Assembly: GCA_026826555.1 (NCBI GenBank)
Contig: JAKSZT010053883.1
Span: 32,953,955-33,017,954 of the forward strand
Reading direction: 5' to 3'
DNA: 64,000 nt
Source of the DNA: Tolypeutes matacus
Taxonomy: Eukaryota; Chordata; Mammalia; Cingulata; Chlamyphoridae
How positions within the stretch are numbered: position 1 is the stretch's first letter; each line of letters starts with the position of its first letter. The notes beneath the pieces are model-generated. The model was given only the letters and a program-made list of their open reading frames with translations. It was not told the origin of the DNA and searched no databases. Positions 42,301 to 54,300 of this stretch are shown piece after piece. Made by a program: the position numbers and the translations under genes.

Positions 42301-45300
42301 CTCTTGGTGTTGAGCTAACAGTCCTGCTAGAGTAGATTTCTTATGTTTTTGTTTTCAAATCTTTTTTGTTTAGGAATTCATGAAGAAAGTGGAAGAAAAG
42401 CGAGTGGATGTTAATGCAGCAGTAGCAATGGGGGAAGTTATCCTGGCTATCTGCCATCCTGATTGTATCACCACCATTAAACATTGGATCACTATTATCC
42501 GAGCTCGGTTTGAGGAAGTAAGTTTTACAGTAAGATTACACATGCCTAATAAAATGTGTTTATAAGGTGTGGATGTAGCTCAATCTTTGAGCACCTGCCT
42601 CCCATGTATGAGGTCCTGAGTTCAATCCCTGGTACCTCCTAAAAAATAATTTTTTTTTTTTTAAAAAAAGGGTTTATAGTAATAAAATACTACAGAGCTT
42701 CCCATGCGCCCCACCCCCTGCCCCCCTCGCCCCGCCCTGATAATGAAACTTTCCAGGTTTCTCACTGTGGATATCAACAAAAATTAAGTTAGCATTTTAG
42801 TAATGTCTATTTATTTGGTAATGTGCAGAAACCTAGAAGAATAGTGCCAGTATTGTGATGTGTTAATTAATGACTTCCCGTGGATGCACTGTCTGTTTTG
42901 TTTCCCTCTTTCCTGAAAAGTCCTGTTTTTGACAGGACGTACTAGATTCACGTTCAGGAGAGCCGATTTCTTTTTTTTTTTTTTTTTTAAAGATTTTATT
43001 TATCTATTCATCTATCTCCCCCTTGCTGCCCGTGCTTGCCGGGTCAGCCAACCACGCCGTGCGGGCGGGCCCGCCCCCACCAGGAGGCCCAGGGAACCGA
43101 ACCCGGGGCCTCCCATATGGTAAACGGGAGCCCTACTGATTGAGCCACAGCCACTTCCCAAGAGCCGATTTCTTATTCCAACTGTCACTATAATAAGAAT
43201 CAAGCCTCTTAACTGCTTTGGGTGTTCTCTCCCCTAAAACGTCATTTTAAGATCAGAAGAAAAAGGGTATTGAAACACAAAGGAATATATATGCTTGACT
43301 GAAAGAGGTGATGGTTTCTTTCTTTCTCCACAGGTCCTAACATGGGCTAAGCAGCATCAGCAGCGCCTTGAAACAGCCCTCTCAGAGCTGGTGGCAAATG
43401 CTGAGCTCTTGGAAGAACTTCTGGCATGGATCCAGTGGGCTGAAACTACCCTCATTCAGCGGGATCAGGAGCCAATCCCTCAGAACATTGACCGAGTTAA
43501 AGCCCTTATTGCTGAGCATCAGGTATCTTCATTGCATTGTGTGTGATCACTGGCGTTTCCTGCACTGGTCATGGAGCCTGTTTCCTTTGCCCTTGGTATT
43601 AGTTTGTTTTGTTTTGGTTTTTGCTAGATGACAATTTACCACAGACTTAACAGCTAAAACAATATACATTATCTCATAGTTTCTATGGGCCAGAAGTGTG
43701 GGCATAAATTACCTGGGTTCTCTTCTTACAGTCTCACCAAGTTAAAATCAAGATGTCAGCGGTGCTATAATTCTCATCTGGAACTTGGGGTCCTTTTCCA
43801 GGGTCATTCAGGTTGTTGGCAGAATTTCACTTTCTTGCAGAAGTAGGGCTGACATCTCCATTTTCTTGCTTGCTATCAGCCAGGGGCCACTCTCAGCTCT
43901 TAGAGGCTGCCCTCAGGTCTTAGCCACACCCGCCACAGCCAGCAGGAGAAATTCTCTGGTTGCTATGACAGAATATAAAAATAATATAATAAATATAATA
44001 TATAATATAATATAGTATAAATAATACAATACAATACAGTGAATGACTTTCCCATCATAAAGACACAGGTCTTGTCAAGAGGAGGGGATTAAACAGGGCA
44101 TATATTCTAGGGGTGGCATCTTGGGAGCCATCTTAGAAACCTGCCAACCACACTGTTTTTATTGACCTTTCTCTGAGCCAATGGCCCATTGGTCTTTCCT
44201 CATTATTCTCTGTAGAGATGGACTAAGACAACACCTCAAACTAAATTGAACGAAGGAAACTCGGTTGAACTATCTTTATGTCCTTAGGAGACAAATCCGG
44301 TTTTTAATCATGGTAATTTGCACTTAATACAAGCACAGATCTTGCTTAGTTACATTGTGGACAATGTTTTTTTTTAGTGGGTATGAAAAACTACCCTAGC
44401 CAGGAAGAACTCCCTATACTTCCTATCAGATTTACCTACATTGACATCTTCCCTCCTGAGTGGCAGATTACCTTCTTGTTGAAGCCAGTTTTTCTTCCTT
44501 CTGTTATCTCCTCTCTCCTTCGTGTATTCAAGCTTTCCTATTGCAAATCTTCCAGATATGTCCTCTCAGCCCCATGTTTCCCTTGAGTCATTACCCTTGT
44601 TCCTTCGCTCCTTTTCTAACCAAGCTTCTTGTTCCCTGTCTTCTCTACTCATTTCCCACTCACTCATCAGACTCTTGTAGTCAGGCTCCCATCCCCACCA
44701 GACACTGCCCTAGACACATCCTTTTGGCCAAATCCCACAGGTGCTTTTCAGTCCTTGACTTGACAAGTGATATAGTTTGCTCTTCTTTACTTAGAACTCT
44801 CTTCCTTTGACTTCAGTGTTCTTCCATCTTGTTTTCCTCCAGTCTTTCTGATCATTCCTTCTTAGACCCCTTATCTGACTCCTTTTCCTCTGTCTACTTG
44901 TTAATGTTGGTGTTCCCTGAAGTTCTATCCTTGAAACTCTTCTCACGCTACTGACCCTTTCTGTGAGATTTTATCTAGTTCATCAACTTCAGCCATCACC
45001 AAGGTCTCTACATCTCCATCTCCTGAAGTCCAGTATGGTACATGAGAGGCAGTCTAAAATGCCATTTTATCCTCCTTGCTTGCTCATCCACGCCTCCCTT
45101 CCAAACCTTCAACCTGTCTTTTCATTCACCACTCACCCAACATGAAAGTCTATGATGTGTGTAGGGTTCCTCCCTTTCCTATATAGCCCCTACATCTGGC
45201 CAATCACAGATCATCTGTGTCCTACTTCCAAAATACCTCTTGGCTCCTTTCCTGCCTCTTAAGTCCTCATCTTATTTTGCCTGAGTTACTGCAGTGGTTT

Positions 45301-48300
45301 CCTAACCTTTGTCCTCACTGCTGAGTCACTCCCTTAGCACTGCCCTGTCTTCCATACCGAAGCCAGAATGATTGCTTTAAAACACAGATCTGATCATGGC
45401 TCTTCCTGGATCAAAATCCTTAAGTTGCCCCTTCATTGCTCTTAGAATAAAATCCCAATCCCTAGCCTGACACAAGGCTTTTTGTGATGCTTCTCCTGCC
45501 TACCTCTCTAGCCCCAACTTTTGCCACTCCTCCAATTGTTTCCCTGGCTTTGCCCGTGCTGCACACTTTGCTGGGGCTGCCTTCCCCCGATTCTTTGACT
45601 GGCTAATTCTTCATCCTCAGTACTCAGCTCGGGTGCCAGTGTCCAAGCTACCTTCCCTGCCACCTTGGACTGTGAGGTGCCCATCCTAGGTGTTTCTTTG
45701 GTATTCTCTGATTTTTTTGTTTTCCTCACTCAGCTGTGAACTCCTTGAAGTTAGAGGCCGTGTCTTACTCCTTCAAGTCTCCAGCACCTTACAAAGTGCC
45801 TTGTTCAAAAAGTGTCTATCAATTGGTTAAGGTTTCCATCAATCATAGGTTTGGTCTTTGTTAGTAAGAAATTGCAACTCCATTGTCTAAGAATACTCTT
45901 AACTCTTTTTTCCTGTTGTGTTTGACAGGCATTTATGGAGGAGATGACTCGCAAACAGCCTGATGTGGACCGCGTCACCAAAACATACAAAAGGAAAAAT
46001 ACAGAACCTACTCATGCACCTTTCATCGAGAAATCCCGCAGTGGTAGCAGTATGTTTCTAGCCTACTATGCTAGAATGCTTCATTACTGCTAATAGAAGA
46101 TGAACACTTTCCAAGTGCTTTTCAAAAAAAATTTTTTTTTCCCCCATTTTGAAAAGCCATAACAGAATTGAACCGAAGCCCCCCCCCTTTTTTTAAATTC
46201 ACTTTTCTACTGACAGATTGTAACTAATACTCTGTTTTCTTGGATCGGTATAAAATTTTGAGGTGGTTAAGCAAATTATTTGCTTTGCTTTGGTTGTCAG
46301 TGCAAGCTATTTACATTTGGTTTGCACTGTTATAATCATAAAATAAACCCAGCTTCATTAGAATCCATTGTTTTTTTTTAGGTGAGTTGACATTTCCTCA
46401 GTTCACTAAGTAGATCATAATTGGTTGAAGATATGTAAGAAACAAGTACCTGTTGGCTGGGGAGTAGGATCAATAGTTTTGGGATTACTGTGCTTCCATA
46501 TCTAACTATTGCTAGGTCCCATATTTCTTTTTATCAATTACTAACAATATTATTATAAAGATCTCTTAAGTTTTAATGGCTAGTTCTCTTTATGGACTGA
46601 CAAAACCATCTTTTCTAATCTTGTGGTTATCTTTCCTTTTAGGGAAGCCTTTGAATCAGCCCACACCTCCTCCCATGCCAATCCTCTCACAATCTGAAGC
46701 AAAAAACCCACGGATCAACCAGCTCTCTGCCCGCTGGCAGCAGGTCTGGCTCTTAGCACTGGAGCGGCAGCGGAAGCTGAATGATGCCTTGGATAGACTG
46801 GAGGAGGTAATGCCCCCAATGAGTTGCTTTCCTTGGAGGAAGCAACTTTTTATCAAAAGTCAGCTCTTCTGAGACTCTCTTAGTATGACCTGCGTGCTTT
46901 GGCCTACTTCTTCTGAAGTAGAAACAGGCCAGTAATGAGCCATCACTTTCTTTCCTTCATGCCCCTTTAAGGTAAAGGACAGATTTGTGAGAAAACCATT
47001 CTATAGGAGTAGGATATAGCGTATGGTTACAGAAAGCAAGACACTAACCATATGAGGGGCAGGCCTTATGACTCAGTCCTCCTCAGCATCTTGAAAAATA
47101 ACTTTGAAAAGTTACATCCAGGTGTGGAGGTTATAAAAATGACCATTATTGAGCTCTTTATTTAAAGGTATAATCTGCATAATTGTGAAGTAAGACTAAT
47201 TTTTTTTATGATCTTGCTATTCCATTAGTCTTCACTATGTCATGAAAAGCAAACCTATTTCCAAGTATCATTACTCAGTCTAAAAAAGATAGTACTACAC
47301 TTTATAGTCTCCAAAACAAATCTCTAATATCTTTTATATTTTTTATTTGTGCATATCAAAGCAGCTATGCCCGGAAGTGAGTGTTCTGTGTTTTTTGTTG
47401 TTATTTCTGTAGGTCAGTTGAGTTTTAAGCATATTTGATTTGTTTTTTTTTTTTTCCCCCATTCTTTCCTACTTTGGAGTTTGAAAGACCAGGGGAACCG
47501 CTGCACTGTTTAAGTCATTCTGAGCATATATCACTGACAGAGTCCAAGTAGCTGAAAATCCCTTACCCACTGCACAGGCCTGCTGTTCTCTATCAAGGCC
47601 AAATATTTAACATGGAAGTCATGTGGGCAGTTTGTTCCTCTGGTGCCATTCCAAAGAAACATGCTTGGGCACAAGGTTGGGTTCCTAATACTTCCAGCCA
47701 AAACTCAGATTGTCTCAGAAGTCTCAGTAGAAAGTGGTAGAAGACATGAGCCTCCTGATATGGGCCATATCTGTGGTTACAGTACCTCTCAAAATAATAT
47801 AAATGAGCGGTGCTGAGAACCTCTCTTCTGGGATAGAATCTATTCACTTACATCTAAGGGGGTGATCTTTCGAAAATGTCCAAAGGGAAAACAAGGCTGG
47901 CTTCACCCATTCTTGTTCTATGTATTCTGTATTTTCCACGGTAGTTGTTCAGTTACCCTTTCTCCCACTGCTCCATTATACCACAGCTTATGTAAATAAT
48001 CATGGCTTTAAGTGAGGGAGCCAGAATGTGTCTTCATAAATGAGGCGATATGTAGATATCATTTTTAGTGCCCACCCTATCCCCCCTTCTCCCCCCATCC
48101 CCAAAGGCCTGCATGGCTTCATTGAATGTCTGAAAGCTTTGGTGCGCTTTGGCAGAATTGAGGGCCAAAATGATAAGTCTTTTTGACACCTCTGATTTCT
48201 GTCTAGTTAAAAGAATTTGCCAACTTTGACTTTGATGTCTGGAGGAAAAAGTATATGCGTTGGATGAATCACAAAAAGTCGCGAGTGATGGATTTCTTCC

Positions 48301-51300
48301 GGCGAATTGACAAGGACCAGGATGGGAAGATAACACGTCAGGAATTTATCGATGGCATCTTAGCATCCAGTGAGTCCAGTCATAATCCCAAACACAGGTC
48401 ACACCTGGGCTTCCTTGCACTTAATTTATAGAAGCAGGCAATATTCTGGCTAAACAATCCTTCTGAAGTTAAAACTGTAGTGTTGGGGAAGAAATAATGT
48501 AACTGCTTACTAAAATTGATCTAATGTTTTAATGGAAAGAAGAGCCCCACTGCACTGGAAATAAAAGATCTTATTTTATTACTGATGTTGTTTGACACAT
48601 TGTGGCAAGCAAAACATTTTTGAAATATAAATAAGGAGCTAAATTTGTCAGTGATGAGGTTCTAAGTAAAATGTTTAAAAATAATTTTTTCACAGTAGCA
48701 GTTTCTGACTTTTGTATAGCAGTTTACAAAGTATATGATCTCATTTATTTTTAGCAGAAGAAATAATTGAGCCATAAAGTGGGTGGTAAGTGACTTGCCA
48801 AGATCATAAAGCACGTCTCAGAGCTTTGATACTTTACATGAGGTGGTATTTGATCTGAGACCTGAATGATGAGAAGGATCCAGGCATGTAAAGATTTGGG
48901 GGAAGAGATACAGGCAGAGGCAACAGCAAGGGCAGAAACACTGAGATGGGAATGAGCTTGGTATGTTTTAGGAATGGGAAGGTTACCATGGTTACCTAGG
49001 AGGAAAGTTGTGAGAGATGAAGTAGTAAATGTAGGCAGTGGCCAGATAATGCAAGATCTTAATAGGCCATTGTGAAAAGTTCAAATTTTATTCTAGAGTC
49101 AATGGGCAACCACTAGAAGTTTTCAGCTAAGGAATACTATGAACTGATAGTATATGTTTTCATAAATCACTCTGGTTGCTGAAAAAATTCACACTTTTAT
49201 TTTGAAAAGGAATTTGGCAAGAATCTAAACATGGGGAGGGGACACTTCATGCTATTAAGTCTGAATCATCACTATTCTAAAATAATCTAAATATCCAACA
49301 ATAGTGGAATGGATAAGTAAATTCTTAAGTTGGATGTTAGGTATATGGGGTTTTTTAATATTTTGTTTATGCTTTTTTGGTATGTTTGGAATATTACCTT
49401 TTTTTTTTTTTAATTGCATGGAGTTGGGAATTCTATAACCAAACACACACAAATAAATGGGTTTATTTGAGATTTTTATCTTCTTTATGATATTTTGTAT
49501 CTTCTAAGTTTTCTAAAATGGGCAGATTGCTTTTCAGATAAAAAAAAAATCAAGGCATAAAACTTTTTTCTTTCAAGAACTATTTATATAACCCCCAATC
49601 AAACATGTAATCCATCTAAGATAATAAAGTTTCAGAATGTGATTCCTTTTTTTTCAGAGTTTCCTACCACCAAGTTAGAGATGACTGCTGTGGCTGACAT
49701 TTTTGACCGAGATGGAGATGGCTACATTGATTACTATGAATTTGTGGCTGCTCTCCATCCCAACAAGGATGCTTATCGACCAACAACTGATGCAGATAAA
49801 ATTGAAGATGAGGTATGGGAAATAATTGTATTTCGAGTGCATTTTCAACCATGGGTATTTTTTTGTTCTATTTTGTGCTTCAAAAAAAATTTTTTTTTAA
49901 TTAGAGAAGTTGTGTATTTACAAAACAATCATGCACAATGTACAGATCTCTCATATATTACCCCATCACCAACACCCTGCCAATCTTGCATTGGTGTGGA
50001 ACATTTGTTATCGTTGATACCACTTTTTTATAACTGTACTATTAATTAAAGTCCATGGTTTAATTTTTTTTTTTTTTTAAAGGATTTATTTATTTATTTA
50101 CTTTTATCCATTTTTATACCCCTTCCCCCTCCCCCTCCATTTTTGCTGTTTCTGTGTCCATTCGCTGGGCAACTCTGTGTCCATTTTCTGCCCTCTCTTC
50201 TCATCCTTCTCCTCCTGTCTTCACTGGGATTCAATCCTTGGAATCTCTGATGTAGGAGAGAGGCATCCTGCCCGCGCAACCTTAGTTGCTGGTTTTTCGG
50301 TGCGTCTCATCTTGCCTCTCCCTTGTGTCACTCTCCTATTATGTCATCATCTTGCTGTGTGGCTCGCGGGAACTGGTGGTGCGCCCGCGCACAGGGCCTG
50401 GCGGCCCACGCACCTTCTATATATTTTTTAAATTTTTACCAGGAGGTCCCGGGGATCGAACCCAGGTCCCTCCATATGGGAGATGGACACCAACCAGATA
50501 TAGCCCCCTGCTATATCTCTTAAGGTTGACCAGAGATACCTAGAGTTACAGTCTTTTCCCATACAGGATGGACATATAATAAATCAGGCTTAGTTCATCA
50601 CCAGCATTCTAAAAACCAGACCTAGGGAGGAAAACGAGGTCTGGGGACACATGCATGGTTTCTAATATAGCGAATGTTTAGCCCACCCTGATTATCACAG
50701 AATCAGGACAGTGAGAATATTCGCATCATGGTTTAATTTTGAGTTCCCTGTTTGTGTTGTGTAGTTCCATGGATTTTTTTTTTTTAATTCTTATTGTTAC
50801 CATATATACAATCTAACTTTTCCCCTTTTAACTGTATTCAGGTATTTGTGGCGGTACTGTTCATTGGATTCACAATGTTGGGCTACCGTTGCTACCGTCC
50901 ATTACCCAAACATTTCCTTTATTTCAAATAGGAACCCTGTATATTTTAAGCCTTAACTTCCCATTCCCTATCTACATCCCATCCTCTGACAACCTATATT
51001 CTAGATTCTGACTCTGAGTTTGCTTATTCTAATTGTTTCAAATCAGTGAGACCATACAGTATTTGTCCTTTTGTGTCTGGCTTATTCCACTCAACATGAT
51101 GTCCTCAAGGTTCATCCATGCTGTCGTGTGTATCAGGACTTCATTCCTTTTTATGGCGGAATAATATTCCATTGTATGTATATACCACATTTTATTAATC
51201 CATTCATCAGTTGATGGACACTTGCATTGTTTCCATCTTTTGAGAATTGTGAATGATGCTGCTGTGAACACTAGTGTGCAAATATTTGTTTGAGTCCCTC

Positions 51301-54300
51301 TTCTCAATTCTTTAGGGTATATACCTAGTAGTAGTTTGCCAGGTCATATGGTAGTTCTATACTTAGTTTTCTGAGGAACTGCCAAACTGTCTTCCACAGC
51401 ACCTGCATCATTTTTACATTGCCACCAGCAATGAATAAGTGTTCCTATTTCTCTACATCTAACACTTATTTTCCCTTTTTTTTTTTTTTAAAGCAGTCAT
51501 TCTGATGGGTGTGAAATGGTATCTTATTATAGTTTTGATTTGCATTTCCCTGATGGCTAATGATATTGAACATCTTTTCATGTGCTTTCTGGCTATTTGT
51601 GTATCTTCTTTAGAACGATATCTATTCATGTCTTTTGGCCATTTTTTAATTGAGTTGTTTGTCTTTTTGTTAAGTTAAAGGGTTTCTTTATATATTCTGG
51701 ATATTAAATCTTTATCAATATGATTTCAAAATATTTTCTTCCATTGTGCATATTGCCATTTTACTTTCACGATAAAGTCCTTTGAGGTACAAAAGTTTTT
51801 TTAAGTTTGTGAAGTTCCATTTATCTGTTTTCTTTTGTTGCTTGTGCTTTGGGTATAAAGTCTAAGCAACCATTGCCTAACACAAGGTCCTTGGAGATGC
51901 TTCCTTACATTTTCTTCTAGGAGTTTGATAGTCCCAGCTTTTATATTTATGTCTTTGTTCCATTTTGAGTTGATTTTTGGATATGGTATAAGGTAGGGGT
52001 CCTCCTTTTTTTTTGCAAACAGAAGTCCAGTTTTACCAGCACTATTTGTTGAAGAGACTCATTTCCAATTGAGTAGTCTTTGCCCCCTTGTCAAAAAAAT
52101 TAGTTGGCTGTGAACGTGAGGATTGATTTCTGGGCTCTCAGTTGGATTCCACTGGTCTTTATGTCTGTCCTTGTGCCAGTACATGCTGTTTTGATTACTG
52201 TGGCTTTGTTTTTGTTTTGTTTTGTTTTGTTTTTTAAAGATTTATTTATTTACTTTATCCATTTTAAATACCCCCTTCCCCGTTTGCTGTTTTGTGTCCA
52301 TTCACTGGGCAATTCTCTGTGTCTGTTTCCTGCCATCTCTTATCCTCCTCCAGTCTTCACCAGGATTTGATCCTGGAGACCTCCAATGTAGGAGAGAGGT
52401 GTCCTGCCACTTGTGCCACCTAGGTTCCTGGTTTTTGGAGCTTTTGGAGCATCTCATCTTGTCTTTCCCCTGCATCTCTCTCCTGTTACGTCATCATCTT
52501 GCTGAATGGCTCCCGGGGCCTGGCGGCTCACCGGCACACAGAGCCTGGCAGCCCGTGCGCCTTCTTTTACCGGGAGGTCCCGGGGATCGAACCCAGGTCC
52601 CTCCATATGGCAGGCGGACACCCAACCATTTGAGCCACATCCGCCCCCCTGTGGCTTTGTAATAAGTTTTAAGATTGGGAACTGTGAGTCCTCCAACTTC
52701 ATTCTTTTTTAAGATTGCTTTAGCTATATGGAAATTTACCTTTCCATATAAATTTGATGATTGGCTTTTCCATTTCTGTGAAGAAGGTTGTTGGAATTTT
52801 GATTGGGATACATTAAATCTATAAATTGCTTTGGGTGGGGGGGGCGGATGTGGCTCAAATGGTTGGGCGTCCGTCTGCCATATGGAGGGACCTGGGTTCG
52901 ATCCCTGGGACCTCCCAGTAAAATTAAAAATATATATATAGAAGGCACATGGGCTGCCAGGCTCTGTGTGCCAGTGAGCCGCCAGCCCCCAGGAGCCATG
53001 CAGCAAGATGATGACGTAACAGGAGAGAGACGCAGGGGAGAGACAAGATGAGATGCTCCAAAAACCAGGAACCGAGGTGGCGCAGGTGGCAGAACACCTC
53101 TCTCGTATATCAGAGGTCTCTAGGATCGAATCCTGATGAAGAGTGGAGGAGGAGGATGAGAAGAGATGGCAGGAAACAGACACAGAGAATTGCCCAACGA
53201 ATGGACACAAAACAGCAAATGGGGAAGGGGGGGGGTTAAAATGGATAAAGTAAATAAATAAATCTAAATAAATAAATAAATAAATTGCTTTGGGTAGTTT
53301 TGACATCTTAACGATATTCATCAGATGGGTTTTTATTGTCCTGAATTTAGCTGAGTGCACTTACCATATTGGCCCATTGGCTTCTGTTGACAGGTGATTT
53401 GGAGCTCTGTTTTGGAATCTCCTTTTTAAGTGGTGTTAAACAAGGAGCCCTAGAGGATTTCTGTGGCAGTTGAGCTCTAGCTCGTCAGTCCACTGATGGG
53501 CTGCTGAGGCAAAGTACCAGAAATCTGTTGGCTTTTATAAAGGGCATTTTTGGGAGAAAAGGCTTTACAATGCCATAAAAAATCCAATTCAGGGTTGCTT
53601 TCTCACCAAAGTCAGTTGCCATGTGTTGAAGCAAGATTGTCGCCAATCTCTGGCTGGTCTCTGCCTTCCCCTCTGGGCTTCCTCTTCCTCTTGAGGCTCT
53701 GCTTCTTCCCAGTTGCAGCTGCAGGCCAGCGTAGGGCTTATCTCTCAGGGCTTCCTGTGTCAGTCTCAGCTCTCTTCCCAAGATCAGCTGTAAGCTATCA
53801 GGCAATATGGTTCATCTCTCCCTGGGGCTTTAGCTGTTTGAGCTTTCTCCTTTCATGGCAGGATCAGAAAATGAAAGAGTTCTCTCTTCCATGTATCTGC
53901 TTGAGTGAGTGTCTGTTTATATCAGACATAGCAAGGGGGCAGGGATTCAACCTGAGTCATGCCTTAGTAACATAGTAAGGTCATAGGCAATCAAAAAGCT
54001 CTAATCTTAACAAGTAATCTAATCAAAGGCCCTTCAACTGAATTTAATACAATCAAAGGGTATCATACCCAGAGGAATAGATTAGTTTATAAACATAATC
54101 TTTCTTTTGGGATTCATAAAATATTCTCAAATTGCCACGCTCAGTCTAGATGAAGTATTACGCAAAGGAGTCACATCTGTATGGTGCTCTAAAGTTTATA
54201 GAGAATATTTCCAGGGTACCATTCTTGTCCTGGTTCACAGATACCATATTGCTTAGAACTAACTTTTCTCTTGGTCCTGAGCATTGTACGTCAGAATGCA

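Larger units (their letters stand above)
49885..53330 (-). mobile_element. 5'-truncated antisense L1 with three SINE insertions
   Basis: L1 3' UTR starts after the A/T run at 49885. C-terminal ORF2 remnants follow (minus frame 51038-51307: [17 protein letters not shown] region shared with the other L1s). The L1 is split by SINEs at 50063-50726, 52210-52648 and 52837-53281 and ends near 53330. Old and inactive. Confidence 0.85.

Noticed and set aside
52494..53360. 288-codon minus-strand frame
   Set aside because: It runs through two facing SINEs and L1 remnants; the reading frame is chance within repeats.
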